From: CAZGOM01 sp964542875
GTDB taxonomy: Bacteria > Planctomycetota > Phycisphaerae > Phycisphaerales > Phycisphaeraceae
Reading direction: 5' to 3'
DNA length: 40,240 nt
Assembly: GCA_964542875.1 (NCBI GenBank)
Contig: CAZIWA010000043.1
Coordinates: forward strand, 1 to 40,240
The notes under the pieces were generated by a model. The model saw nothing but the letters and a program-made list of their open reading frames with translations, was not told where the DNA came from and made no database searches. The stretch's first letter is position 1. The number at the start of each line of letters is the position of its first letter. Positions 1 through 8,581 of the stretch are shown piece by piece. The position numbers were made by a program, and so were the translations under genes.

Positions 1-33
1 GTTGTGTGGGATTATGGGAGGGTTGGAGAGGTA

Positions 34-68
34 ATTATGAGTTATGAATTACGAATTATGAATTGATG
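34..68. repeat. AT-rich heptad tandem repeat
   Basis: Four consecutive 7-mers (ATTATGA, GTTATGA, ATTACGA, ATTATGA) are followed by a degenerate fifth, ATTGATG. The 7-bp period is read directly. It lies downstream of the frr terminator in a stretch with no gene. Short heptad tandem repeats of this kind are known from cyanobacteria and other genomes; what it does here is unknown. Confidence 0.75.
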
Positions 69-141
69 GGGCGAGAAACTAAGGGTTGGGGAGTTAAGTG
101 GTTAAATAGAAGAGGGTTAGGTTTGAGGTGCGGTGGAAATG

Positions 142-170
142 AAAAAACCAGGGGGATTGCCTGGTTTTTT
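142..170 (-). terminator. Rho-independent terminator after frr
   Basis: A perfect 11-bp inverted repeat, AAAAAACCAGG and CCTGGTTTTTT, encloses a 7-nt loop. Read on the minus strand it ends in a T run about 75 nt after the frr stop, so it should end the pyrH-frr transcript. The A run on the other arm means it could also work on the plus strand. Confidence 0.85.
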
Positions 171-242
171 GAGGGAGAGATCGGGTTGTTTTTGGAAGGC
201 GTGGAGGCTTGGATGGCTGGCTGCAGAGGTTCCGCAACGCCA

Positions 243-809
243 TTAGACGGTGAGGATTTCTTTGGTCTTGGTTTCGACAAGGGTGTCGACGGTGCCTTCG
301 TACTTTTTGACGAGGTCCTGGATGGCTTCCTTGGCTTTCTTGGCGTCGTCTTCGCTGATGGAGAGGGATTTGTCTTTTTCAGCGGCGTCGAGGTGCTTGT
401 TGGCGTCACGGCGGGCGTTGCGGATGCTGACGCGGGTGGCCTCGGCCATTTGCTTGAGGGTGCCGACGAGCTGGGTGCGACGTTCGCCCGAGAGGGAAGG
501 GATGTTGACCCGGACCTGCTTGCCTTCGGACATGGGGTTTAAGCCCAGGCCGGCGCTTTGAATGGCCTTGGTGATGGCCTGGACGGAGGTTGCGTCGAAG
601 GGGCGGATGAGGATCTGGGTGGCCTCGGGAGTGGTGATGAGGGCCATGGAGCGAAGGTCGGTCATGGAGCCGTAATAATCAACCTTGATGAATTCAACGA
701 GGCCGGTGCTGGCGCGGCCGGTGCGAAGGCCGCGGATTTCGTTCTTGAAGTACTCAAGGGCCTTTTCCATGGCTTCTTCACAAGTGAGTTGGATTTCGTC
801 GAGGTCCAT
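243..809 (-). CDS. frr: Ribosome recycling factor
   Basis: The 188-residue product matches the usual RRF length of about 185. RRF acts in the cytoplasm with EF-G to split post-termination ribosomes. Recognisable family segments are the GLRTGRAS stretch near residues 26-33, GLNPMSEGKQVRVNIPSLSGERR in the middle, and the helical RRDANKHLDAAEKD region followed by SEDDAKKAKEAIQDLVKKY. The start ATG at 809 has a clean AAGGAG Shine-Dalgarno (plus strand 815-820) six bases upstream. It lies downstream of pyrH on the same strand, a common bacterial arrangement, but the 87-nt spacer holds a G-rich heptad repeat. The hairpin at 142-170 ends the unit. Confidence 0.97.
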   Translation of the reverse strand: MDLDEIQLTCEEAMEKALEYFKNEIRGLRTGRASTGLVEFIKVDYYGSMTDLRSMALITTPEATQILIRPFDATSVQAITKAIQSAGLGLNPMSEGKQVRVNIPSLSGERRTQLVGTLKQMAEATRVSIRNARRDANKHLDAAEKDKSLSISEDDAKKAKEAIQDLVKKYEGTVDTLVETKTKEILTV

Positions 810-826
810 GGGGGCTCCTTACGGGA

Positions 827-864
827 GGGTCTAGGGTCTGGGGTCTAGGGACTGGTCAGATAAA
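827..864 (+). repeat. G-rich heptad repeat, copy 1
   Basis: In register it reads GGGTCTA, GGGTCTG, GGGTCTA, GGGACTG, GTCAGAT. Four GGG runs separated by 4-nt loops fit an intramolecular G-quadruplex pattern, and the array ends in the box ACTGGTCAGA shared with other copies. It fills the spacer between pyrH and frr, with the G-rich strand as the template strand for that operon. Confidence 0.85.
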
Positions 865-896
865 GGATACGGGGGTGAGGTGGGGATGGCCAGCCA

Positions 897-1646
897 TCAG
901 GCATGGACGAGGGTGCCGTGGTCTTCGCCGTTGGCGACGGCGGCGATGTGGCCGGGGACGTTCATGTCGAAGACGATGATGGGGATGTTGCGGTCCATGC
1001 AGATGGAGAAGGCGGCCATGTCCATGACCTTGAGCTGGCGCTGGATGGCGTCACGGAAGGTGAGGGACTTGTAACGGACGGCGTCGGGGTACTTTTTGGG
1101 GTCTTTGTCGTAGATGCCGTCGACCTTGGTGGCCTTGAGGAGGATTTGAGCGCCGATTTCGGAGGCGCGCAGGGCGGCGGCGGTGTCGGTGGTGAAGAAG
1201 GGGTTGCCGGTGCCGGCGACGAAGATGACGACACGGCCTTTTTCGAGGTGCCGGATGGCGCGGCCACGGACGAAATTTTCGGCGACGGAGGTGAGGTTCA
1301 AGGCGGAGAGGACGCGGGCGGGGACGCCCATTTTTTCAAGGGTCTCCTTGAGGGCGAGGCCGTTGATGGCGGTGCCGAGCATGCCCATGTAGTCGGCGGT
1401 GGCCTGGTTGATGTTTCCGACTTCGGCGAGTTTTGCGCCGCGGATGATGTTTCCGCCGCCGACGACGACGGCGAGCTGGACGCCGAGCTTGTGTGCCGCG
1501 GCGATTTCAGCGGCGATGACGCCGAGTTCTTCGGTGTCGATGCCGAGCTGGCCGGGCTTGGTGAGTGCCTCGCCGGAGACTTTCAAAAGGATGCGTTTGT
1601 ATTTGTTGGAAGGAACGTTTGCGGGGGTGGTTTTGGTCTGGCTCAA
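897..1646 (-). CDS. pyrH: UMP kinase (uridylate kinase)
   Basis: This amino-acid-kinase-fold enzyme phosphorylates UMP to UDP with ATP in pyrimidine nucleotide synthesis, in the cytoplasm. Family signatures include YKRILLKVSGEAL near the N-terminus, VVVGGGNIIRG (nucleotide-binding glycine loop), ADYMGMLGTAINGLAL, VFVAGTGNPFFTTDTAAALRA, LLKATKVDGIYDKDPK and a C-terminal NVPGHIAAV. The TTG at 1646 is preceded by GGAG with 8-nt spacing and gives 249 residues; a GTG at 1679 would add 11 residues but has no ribosome site. Followed by frr. The 5' neighbour is divergent (anti-sigma gene at 1.8 kb). tsf and rpsB, often linked to pyrH, are not adjacent here. Confidence 0.95.
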   Translation of the reverse strand: MSQTKTTPANVPSNKYKRILLKVSGEALTKPGQLGIDTEELGVIAAEIAAAHKLGVQLAVVVGGGNIIRGAKLAEVGNINQATADYMGMLGTAINGLALKETLEKMGVPARVLSALNLTSVAENFVRGRAIRHLEKGRVVIFVAGTGNPFFTTDTAAALRASEIGAQILLKATKVDGIYDKDPKKYPDAVRYKSLTFRDAIQRQLKVMDMAAFSICMDRNIPIIVFDMNVPGHIAAVANGEDHGTLVHA

Positions 1647-1816
1647 GTGTGGTGCTCCATGTTGCGTCGGGTATTTCACGATAAGGGGCGGAGGGCGTCA
1701 AGTGGATGGGGGGCGGAGGTTCAGAAAATCAGGAAGAAAGAGGGGGGAAAAAGTTTTTTTCTTTTTTATGTACGAAAAGTTAAGGGTGTGCGCAGATAGG
1801 GGTAGGAGTGATTGTT

Positions 1817-2686
1817 TTGAAAGATTCGAAGGACATGCTGGAGGATGCGCTTGGCCGGTTCCCCGAAGGGGGGGCGGGTGATGGGGGGCATTTGTCGATG
1901 GGGGAGATCGGGGCGTTGGCCCGGAGAAGGCGGGCTGGGGAAGAAGTGGAACTGCCGGAACATGTCGCGATGTGTCCGGTGTGCCTGGAGATGTATGAGG
2001 TGGTGCTGGAAGGCGTGCCGGAAGTGAGCGCCGGGGCGATGGAACGGTTTGTGGCGATCCATGACCGGCCAAAGGGGAGAATCGGCCCGTGGGTGCGGGT
2101 GGCCGCGGCGGCGGTGGTGGTGATGGGCATTGGGCTGTGGTGGGCCTTGGGCATGGGCAAGGGCACGACAAGCTCGGTGGCCAGCGGAGGGACGCTGGTG
2201 ATGGATTCAGGCGTGAAGGTGGCCAGCGGGGAGAGCCTGCCGGGGGGAACGGAATTAACGGCGCAGGAAGAAGCGCGGGCGAGTTTTGAGGACGGGAGCG
2301 GGATCAAGATTCAGCAGGGGACACGGCTGGCGATCGAGGAATCCAACCTGGGGAGCAAGACGGTGGTGCTGACTCAGGGACGCGTGGAGGCGTCGGTGGC
2401 GAAGCAGACGTGGGGGCGGAAGTTTGAGGTTTCAACGCCGCTGGGGCCGGTGACGGTGGTGGGGACGAAGTTCAGCGTGACGTGCGGGAAGGAACCAGTG
2501 GTGGTGTATGAGGGGGACGATAAGAAGGCGGGAGAGAACCGGGAGATCACGGTGGTGACGGTCCGGGTGACGGAGGGCGTGGTGCGGGTGAGCAACAAGA
2601 GTGAAGAGGTGCATGTGCGTGCGGGCCAGGTGGCGGTGATGCGTGAGAAGCAGCCTCGGATCGATTTGGGGGATGAGGGCAAATGA
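1817..2686 (+). CDS. Zinc-finger anti-sigma factor with periplasmic FecR domain
   Basis: The cytoplasmic N-terminus carries H49-x3-C53-x2-C56, the HX3CX2C zinc-binding pattern of ZAS anti-sigma factors. One membrane span follows (about residues 91-111, WVRVAAAAVVVMGIGLWW). The periplasmic part has a FecR-like fold signature: SGVKVASGESLPGGTEL, GSGIKIQQGTRLAIEE, FEVSTPLGPVTVVGTKFSV, then VTVRVTEGVVRVSNK. TTG 1817 is chosen because AGGAG (1804-1808) sits 8 nt before it; GTG 1808 overlaps that site. The stop overlaps the next ATG by 4 nt, so it heads the operon TPR-exbB-exbD-FHA/CBM9. The likely partner is the ECF sigma factor at 8.6 kb; that pairing is inferred. Confidence 0.85.
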   Translation: MKDSKDMLEDALGRFPEGGAGDGGHLSMGEIGALARRRRAGEEVELPEHVAMCPVCLEMYEVVLEGVPEVSAGAMERFVAIHDRPKGRIGPWVRVAAAAVVVMGIGLWWALGMGKGTTSSVASGGTLVMDSGVKVASGESLPGGTELTAQEEARASFEDGSGIKIQQGTRLAIEESNLGSKTVVLTQGRVEASVAKQTWGRKFEVSTPLGPVTVVGTKFSVTCGKEPVVVYEGDDKKAGENREITVVTVRVTEGVVRVSNKSEEVHVRAGQVAVMREKQPRIDLGDEGK

Positions 2687-5295
2687 AGACGAACAGGCTT
2701 ATTGGCGTGGCGGTGGTGATGGGTGCGCTGGCGGCAGGCGGCGTGGCGCGGGCCGCCGAGCCTGAAGAGGCGCAGTACAACGTGGTGGCGGGGCTGTACA
2801 ACGCCGGTCAATGGCAGGCGGCGGTGACGAAAATTCAGGAGCGGGAGAAGGCGGAGCTGACCGAGGCCATGCGGGCGAAATATCTGCTGGCCAAGGGCAT
2901 GGCCTATGAAAAGGGAGAGAAGACCGCGGAGGCCCGGGCGGCGTATGACGAGCTGTTGACCAAGTATTCAGGGGCGGCGGAGGCCCAACAGGCGCGTGTG
3001 GCGGTGATTTACCTGGATTATGCCAAGGGCGCGGGCGATGCGGTGCTGGAGGGGTACGCGAAGCTGGATACGGCCAAGCTGAGCGCGGGGGACAAAAAGA
3101 ACCTGATGCTGATGCGTGCGGAGAGCCTGTATGCCAAGTCGCCCGATAAAGCGGCGCTGGATGCGTACGCGCAGGCGGCCGCCGCAGGGGCGGACCCCAA
3201 GCAGATGGCGGCGAAGGTGTTTGACCTGTATGTGCGGCTGGGAATGAATGCGGAGATGGTGGCGCACAGCGCAAGCGGCGTGACGGGAGTTCCGGCTGAG
3301 ACGGTGGCGATGGTGCGGGCTGAGGCTTTGCTGGTGCTGGGGAAATTCGCCGAGGCGCAGGCTGAGGCGGCTAAGGTGCCGTCAGGGCATGCGCTGGCTG
3401 CCAAGGCGGCGTACACCAAAGCGCAGGCGATGCTTAAGCAAGGGCAGCTTAAGGAAGCAGTGGGGCCGCTGGAAACGGCGATCTCGGGGATGAAAGACCC
3501 GGCGGCGCCGGTGACGGCCCATCTGGCGCTGGTGGAATGCCTGATCGAAGCGGGCCGGGGCGATGATGCCGGCAAGGCGCTGGCGAGTGCGCAGAAGGCC
3601 ATTGCAGGCGCGCCGGAAGACCAACGGGCGAAGCTGACGGGGCAGGCGGGTTTGCTGGGCGTGCGGGTGGCGACGATGGGAAACGACCGACAGAAGGTGA
3701 TCGATGCGGTGACCCAGGCGCGGGCAAGCACACCCAAAGAACAACTGCCGAAGCTGCTTTACCTGCGGCTGGTGAAACTGTGGGAAGGCGGCGACCCTGC
3801 GCCGGTGCTGGCAACCTACGGGACGGACTTTGCGGTGTTTGAGGCGTCGGACATGTACGGCGTGGCGGCGACGGTTTATGCCAATGCTTACAAAAAGACG
3901 GGCAAGGCCGATGAGGCCGCCAAGGTGCTGCAGGCTTACATCGCAAAGCAGCCGGATACTGCGGATGCGCTTAAGGCGCGGGTGGCGCTGGCGTCTGATG
4001 CGCTTGGCAAAGGAGACTTTGCGGGGGCGGCTACGGGACTGGATGCGGTGATCGCGACCGCGGGCGCGCCGGAGAAGCTGGGCAAAGAGGTCTTTGACGA
4101 AGCGCTGTTTAACCGGGGCGTGGCGGCGGGGCGGTTGGGGGATCAGGCTGGCGCGGCGAAGGCTTTTGCGGCGCTGGCGGCACGGGCACCGGAAAAGAAG
4201 CTGGGGCAGCAGGCAGCGGCGCTGCTGGGACAGGCTTACGCGGCACAGAAAGACTACGCGAATGCGGCGGCGACCTGGAAGAAGGCGCTGGCGGAGGGGA
4301 CGGAAAACGAACTGGACGTGCGCGACCGGTTGGCGCGCGTGCTGTTTCTGGCGAAGGACTATCCGGGCGTGATCGAACAGACGACCCTGGCGGCCAAGGC
4401 GGCGGGCGGGGTTGGCAAACTATCGCGCGAGAGCCGGGAGGCGGCGGCGCGGTCCTTGTTTGCATCGGGCAAATTCACCGAGGCCGGGGCTGCGTTTGGC
4501 GAACTGGCGGAGGCCTACAAAGAGATGCCGGGATACGCGTTTGAGGCCGGGCTGGCGTACGAAAAGGCCGCAGACCCGGCGAGCGCGGAAAAGTGGTACG
4601 CGCTGGCGCTGGAGAAGAAAGACAAACTGGGGGATGAGTACAAGCAAGCGGTGGAGGCCAAGGTGGCCGGGCTGAGGCTTTCGGCGGGCGTGGGCGACAT
4701 GGGCGCGGGCCGGTGGCTGGCGCAGATGGCACAGGCGCAGGACGCCAAGGGGTTTGAGGCGGCAGCAAGCGCGCTGAGGAAGATCGCAGCGGCGGGAAAA
4801 CTGGACAACGCCGTGCTGGAAAAGCTTAAAGAACAGATGGACAAGACCGCGGCGACAGATGCCAGGCGGTATGCGGTGGGAGCGATCATCCTGGAAGCCA
4901 GGCTTGCGCTGAACCAGTCGAAGGAAGCGGGCGTGCTGGCCGAGGCGCTGCTGGCCGACTTTGTGAAGAACGAAAAAGGGCTGGACCCCAAGGCGTCGGG
5001 CGCGAGCCTTGCGCCTGCGGTGATTTACTTTGCCCAAGGCGAGGCGTTGCGGGCCAAACAGGAATATGGCCCGGCATTGGCGGCGTACGAGACGGTGATG
5101 GCGGCGTATCCGGTGAATCACTGGCCGGATGCCGCGGCGTGCGGCGCGGGGGAGTGTCTGGCGGCGCTGGGCGACAAGGAAGGCGCACTGGAAAAGTTTC
5201 GTGAAGTGATCAAGAGCGCGGGGACGCAAGGCCCGGCGAAGGCGTGGCGCGAACGCGCGCAACAAAGACTCAATGCGATTGAAAAAGGAAGCTGA
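2683..5295 (+). CDS. Secreted TPR-repeat protein
   Basis: 870 residues start with a Sec signal peptide (KTNRLIGVAVVMGALAAGG, probable cut after ARA near residue 24). The rest is an Ala-rich helical solenoid with many TPR-like units, for example AQYNVVAGLYNAGQWQAAV, AEALLVLGKFAEAQAEAAKV, ALFNRGVAAGRLGDQAGAA, LLGQAYAAQKDYANAAATW and GEALRAKQEYGPALAAYETV near the C-terminus. No enzyme motif is visible. TPR proteins beside ExbB/ExbD are usually periplasmic scaffolds, comparable to CpoB/YbgF of the Tol-Pal system. The ATG overlaps the anti-sigma stop (ATGA) and exbB starts 2 nt after the stop, indicating translational coupling. The precise partner is unknown. Confidence 0.9.
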   Translation: MKTNRLIGVAVVMGALAAGGVARAAEPEEAQYNVVAGLYNAGQWQAAVTKIQEREKAELTEAMRAKYLLAKGMAYEKGEKTAEARAAYDELLTKYSGAAEAQQARVAVIYLDYAKGAGDAVLEGYAKLDTAKLSAGDKKNLMLMRAESLYAKSPDKAALDAYAQAAAAGADPKQMAAKVFDLYVRLGMNAEMVAHSASGVTGVPAETVAMVRAEALLVLGKFAEAQAEAAKVPSGHALAAKAAYTKAQAMLKQGQLKEAVGPLETAISGMKDPAAPVTAHLALVECLIEAGRGDDAGKALASAQKAIAGAPEDQRAKLTGQAGLLGVRVATMGNDRQKVIDAVTQARASTPKEQLPKLLYLRLVKLWEGGDPAPVLATYGTDFAVFEASDMYGVAATVYANAYKKTGKADEAAKVLQAYIAKQPDTADALKARVALASDALGKGDFAGAATGLDAVIATAGAPEKLGKEVFDEALFNRGVAAGRLGDQAGAAKAFAALAARAPEKKLGQQAAALLGQAYAAQKDYANAAATWKKALAEGTENELDVRDRLARVLFLAKDYPGVIEQTTLAAKAAGGVGKLSRESREAAARSLFASGKFTEAGAAFGELAEAYKEMPGYAFEAGLAYEKAADPASAEKWYALALEKKDKLGDEYKQAVEAKVAGLRLSAGVGDMGAGRWLAQMAQAQDAKGFEAAASALRKIAAAGKLDNAVLEKLKEQMDKTAATDARRYAVGAIILEARLALNQSKEAGVLAEALLADFVKNEKGLDPKASGASLAPAVIYFAQGEALRAKQEYGPALAAYETVMAAYPVNHWPDAAACGAGECLAALGDKEGALEKFREVIKSAGTQGPAKAWRERAQQRLNAIEKGS

Positions 5296-5297
5296 AG

Positions 5298-6146
5298 ATG
5301 GATTACCTGAAGTTTGCGGTGGATATGTTTTACAAGGGCGGCTTTTTCATGTGGCCGCTTCTGGTGTGCGCGATCGCGGCGATCGTGCTGGTGATTGAGC
5401 GGGCGCTGTACCTGCGTGAAAACAAGATCGACTGGGATCGCTTCCATTTTGAGCTTAAGAACGCGCTCAAGGAAGAGAACCTGGACAAGGCGGTGGTGCT
5501 GGCCGCCAAGACCAGGGGGATGATCGGGCGGGTTATGCAGGAGTGCCTGCTTGGCATCAAGGCGGGGCACAGCAATGTGGAAGAGATCACGGAGAAGGAA
5601 GTGCTCAGCGAGATGGGGCCGATGGAGCGCTCGCGCGGGTGGCTGGCGACGATGATCCAGGTTGCGCCGCTGCTGGGGCTGATCGGCACGGTGCAGGGGA
5701 TGATCCAGTGCTTCATGCAGATCGAGGCGGCGGGCGCGGCGGACCCGAAGATGCTGGCTGGCGGTATTTACACGGCGCTTATCACGACCTTCGCGGGGCT
5801 GATGGTGGCGATTCCGGCGTCGATCGCACAGGAACACATCCGTAAAGAAAGCAACAACATTCTGCATCATCTGGATCTTTGCCTGATGGAAGTGCAGGAG
5901 TGGGTGGATGAGCGCAATGAAGCGCGTGAGAAGGCCGGCAAGCCTGCGGTTGAATCCGGCAACAGCGGCGGCCTGGCGGCAACGGTGACGCGGGCGAGTG
6001 CGCCTGCGGCGAAAGCGCCGGAGCCCGTGCCAGCAGCGGCTGAACCGGTGATGGCCGGCGGCGGCGCCGGCGACGATGACATTCCCGTGCTTACGCCGCT
6101 GGCGCCCTCCAAGCGCGCAACAGGCCAGACGGCAGGGGGTGTTTGA
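5298..6146 (+). CDS. exbB: ExbB/TolQ/MotA-family proton channel protein
   Basis: 282 residues with the three-span ExbB topology: a first span near residues 15-35 (GFFMWPLLVCAIAAIVLVIE), a cytoplasmic loop, and two spans near 115-140 and 155-178. The family motif APLLGLIGTVQGMIQCF and the later GIYTALITTFAGLMVAIP are intact. ExbB with ExbD forms the inner-membrane channel that converts proton-motive force into mechanical work in the periplasm. The C-terminus after about residue 215 is an Ala/Pro-rich cytoplasmic tail of unclear role. It starts 2 nt after the TPR gene with an AAGGAAG ribosome site. The symbol is by family; TolQ-type function is equally possible. Confidence 0.93.
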   Translation: MDYLKFAVDMFYKGGFFMWPLLVCAIAAIVLVIERALYLRENKIDWDRFHFELKNALKEENLDKAVVLAAKTRGMIGRVMQECLLGIKAGHSNVEEITEKEVLSEMGPMERSRGWLATMIQVAPLLGLIGTVQGMIQCFMQIEAAGAADPKMLAGGIYTALITTFAGLMVAIPASIAQEHIRKESNNILHHLDLCLMEVQEWVDERNEAREKAGKPAVESGNSGGLAATVTRASAPAAKAPEPVPAAAEPVMAGGGAGDDDIPVLTPLAPSKRATGQTAGGV

Positions 6147-6613
6147 TGAAACGGGTGCTTAAACGGCATGAACTGGTGGATAACCGGGCGATCGACATGA
6201 CGCCGATGATTGACGTGGTGTTTCAGTTGATCCTGTTTTTCATGCTGACCTCAAGCATGTCGCAGCCGAACCAGATCGAGCTGGATCTGCCGTCATCAAG
6301 CTCAGGGGTGAAGGCGGATCTGCGGCAATTGATGGTGCTGACCTACCGGCATGCGGACGGGAAGCCGGAACTGAAGCTCAACGGCAAACCGGTGGGGACG
6401 CTGGATGATTTGGCGGCGGCGCTGAAGGCGTCGGGCGACCCGGCAAATTCGCCTCGCGTGGATGTGAGGATCGACAAAGGCGTGCCGTACCAGGAAGTGA
6501 TCGCGGTGATGGACACGCTTCGGGGTGCGGGGTTCCCGAAATTCGCGCTTCTCACGCTTGCTCCTGCGGGCGGCGGGGCGGCAGCACCGGCAGCGGGGAG
6601 CGAAGGCAAATGA
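6146..6613 (+). CDS. exbD: ExbD/TolR-family protein
   Basis: 155 residues: a short cytoplasmic N-terminus, a single span (MIDVVFQLILFFMLTSSM), then a periplasmic domain. The motif DMTPMIDVVFQL includes Asp23, equivalent to the proton-carrying Asp of ExbD/TolR. The periplasmic part (LKLNGKPVGTLDDLAAAL, DVRIDKGVPYQEVIAVMDTLRGAGFPKFALLT) matches the usual TolR/ExbD fold. ATG 6146 overlaps the exbB stop by one base (TGATG) and has AGGGGG 6 nt upstream; an in-frame TTG at 6143 is less likely. The C-terminal tail is Gly/Ala-rich. The stop overlaps the next gene by 4 nt. Confidence 0.93.
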   Translation: MKRVLKRHELVDNRAIDMTPMIDVVFQLILFFMLTSSMSQPNQIELDLPSSSSGVKADLRQLMVLTYRHADGKPELKLNGKPVGTLDDLAAALKASGDPANSPRVDVRIDKGVPYQEVIAVMDTLRGAGFPKFALLTLAPAGGGAAAPAAGSEGK

Positions 6614-8439
6614 CGACCCTTGAGGCCCAGGCAAATCCGGCGAGCGATCATCGGCACGAAACCCAGCGGGTGTGGCTGGTGGGGTACGTGGCGGGCGTGG
6701 AGGCGTGCCATGTGCTGTCGGAGGCGGATCGGATCACGGTGGGGTCCGGCGTGGGGTGTGACCTGGTGGTGGTGGACCCGCTTAGCCCGAGGAAGGCGTT
6801 TTGCCTGAAGCGCGTGACGGAGCATGGGGCGCATGGGCGCGAGTGCGTGGATTACTGGTATCTGGAGGTGTATTCGGGGGCGCGAGTGTATCTGAATGGG
6901 TCTTTTGCGGGGCGCGAGCAGGTGCGGCCGGGGGATTGCCTGGTGATGGGGTGCCACACGTTTTACTTTTACGATGCGGTGGCGGAAGGACGGGACTTTA
7001 AAGGCACGGTGAAGGTGGGGGACTTGTGCAGGAATTTGATGGCCGGGCCGGAGGTGCCGGTGGGGTACCTGCATGGCCTGCCGAACTGGCGTGACAAGGT
7101 GCGGCTGCGCCGAGCGGGGATGGTGGGGACGACGGTGCTGGCGGTGGTTTTGCTGACGATGCTGTTGTTTCCGCCTGTGGTGCGGACGTTTGAGCCGGTG
7201 GTGCCCAGGCGAGAGATCGTGATGCTGGCGGACCGGAGCGCTGAGGCGCTCACAAGCGCGCTGGACAAGGTGGAGCGCAAGACATTTGAGGCGCAGGAGG
7301 AAGTGGTATCCGCTGAAATGGCTCAGGCGGAGCCGGAGCAGATCAAGGAGATGGAGGCCAAGCCGGTGGTGCGAGAGAGCCAGACCGCGGTGACGGCGGC
7401 GGGCGTGCCGAGCCGGGTGATGGAAGACGCGGGCCCGCTGGTGGCGATGCGGACGGAACTTTCGGTGGACCGGGACAACACGAACGTGACGCCGGAGAAC
7501 AAGCGGCTGGGCAAGACGGCCAGCGCCGCCAGGCGGGTGATGGAAGACGGCCTGCCGGCAGGGGAAGCGGTGGAGCTGGCAAGCGCCAATGCGCGGCTGG
7601 ATACGCGGGACATCGTGGCGGTGGCGTCGACGCGCTACGCGCAGGAAATGGCTCGGGCGGCCAAGCCGGGGCCGACGATCGATGCCGCGGCGCAGCGGGC
7701 GCAGATCCTGTCGCAGCTTCAGCCCACGCCGGTGAAACTGGAAGACTACCGGGGAACGAAAATTCCCGTTGCGCGGGTGCCGGAGACGATGGGAACGCTG
7801 TCGGTGGCGAGCGCGAAACCTGGCTTTACGGTGGACGGGGAGGTGACGGAGTCTGAGATTGCGATGAGCTTCAAGACGGGGCGGTTTAAGGTGCATGGGC
7901 CGGGGAACCCGCCTGAGAGCGAGCCGGCGACGTACTGCTATGTGGGGAAAAATTCCGAAGAGGGGAAGGACTACCTGTATATCTCGTTTGTGTGCATGGA
8001 CCCGAACCTGGATGCGCTGGTGTTTAAGGGGGGTGAGCTGGCCAACGACGATTCGGTGGAGGTGTTCATCGATTCAGACGGGAACCGGGCGGACTATTAC
8101 CAGTTGATCGTGAATGCCAGGGGGAACGTGTACTCGGCCTATTGCCCCAATGCGGATGACGGGATCAACGGGCGGGGCCGGGCGTGGGCATCAGGCGTGA
8201 AGGTGAAGACGACGCTCAACAAGCAGGCGGGGCGTTGGGTATGCGAGATTTTCATTCCGTATGCGAGCATCAGCCCGTTGCCGGCGAAGGGGACGAAGAT
8301 CCCGGTGAACTTCTGCCGCAACTTCAGGGGGCAGCAGTCGGGGAACCCGGCGCATTTGCAGAACTGGTTCAGCGTGTGGGAGGGCGAACAGTCCAACTTC
8401 CATCATCCGAGGCTGTTTGGTTTGCTGGAGTGGCCGTGA
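6610..8439 (+). CDS. FHA-like / single-span / CBM9-like fusion protein
   Basis: 609 residues in three parts. Residues about 18-125 look like a forkhead-associated domain (ITVGSGVGCDLVVVDPLS, VYLNG near 95, RPGDCLVMGCHTFYFYD), though the usual S-x-x-H phosphopeptide site is altered to SPRKAF. A single membrane span lies near 171-190 (VLAVVLLTMLLFPP), giving N-in topology. An Ala/Glu-rich linker (about 200-395) leads to a CBM9/DOMON-like carbohydrate-binding domain (about 400-609; DDSVEVFIDSDGNRADYYQLIVN, WVCEIFIPYASI, NFCRNFRG). It overlaps exbD by 4 nt. It stands where tonB might be expected and shares TonB topology, so it may couple ExbBD to a sugar ligand; this is inference. Confidence 0.8.
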   Translation: MTTLEAQANPASDHRHETQRVWLVGYVAGVEACHVLSEADRITVGSGVGCDLVVVDPLSPRKAFCLKRVTEHGAHGRECVDYWYLEVYSGARVYLNGSFAGREQVRPGDCLVMGCHTFYFYDAVAEGRDFKGTVKVGDLCRNLMAGPEVPVGYLHGLPNWRDKVRLRRAGMVGTTVLAVVLLTMLLFPPVVRTFEPVVPRREIVMLADRSAEALTSALDKVERKTFEAQEEVVSAEMAQAEPEQIKEMEAKPVVRESQTAVTAAGVPSRVMEDAGPLVAMRTELSVDRDNTNVTPENKRLGKTASAARRVMEDGLPAGEAVELASANARLDTRDIVAVASTRYAQEMARAAKPGPTIDAAAQRAQILSQLQPTPVKLEDYRGTKIPVARVPETMGTLSVASAKPGFTVDGEVTESEIAMSFKTGRFKVHGPGNPPESEPATYCYVGKNSEEGKDYLYISFVCMDPNLDALVFKGGELANDDSVEVFIDSDGNRADYYQLIVNARGNVYSAYCPNADDGINGRGRAWASGVKVKTTLNKQAGRWVCEIFIPYASISPLPAKGTKIPVNFCRNFRGQQSGNPAHLQNWFSVWEGEQSNFHHPRLFGLLEWP

Positions 8440-8581
8440 GGGGTATTGCGAGTTGTGAAGTGAAGAGATTGGGCAAGCAGATGATTTGAAGAGTATTTAT
8501 GGGTGTTGGGATTACTTTCGAAGCCGGAAAAAAGCATTTGAGGGTGGGTTTATTGCTGGCGGAAATGGTAACGTTCTACGT

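Noticed and set aside
903..1799. Long plus-strand frame opposite pyrH
   Set aside because: Gly/Asp/Val-rich composition of an antisense shadow; pyrH on the other strand has clear motifs.
6343..7896. 517-codon minus-strand frame opposite exbD and the FHA/CBM9 gene
   Set aside because: His/Arg/Pro-rich nonsense composition; the plus-strand frames carry domains and coupled starts.
6610..8439. Gene after exbD considered as tonB
   Set aside because: It lacks a Pro-rich linker with a TonB C-terminal fold and ends in a CBM9-like domain instead.
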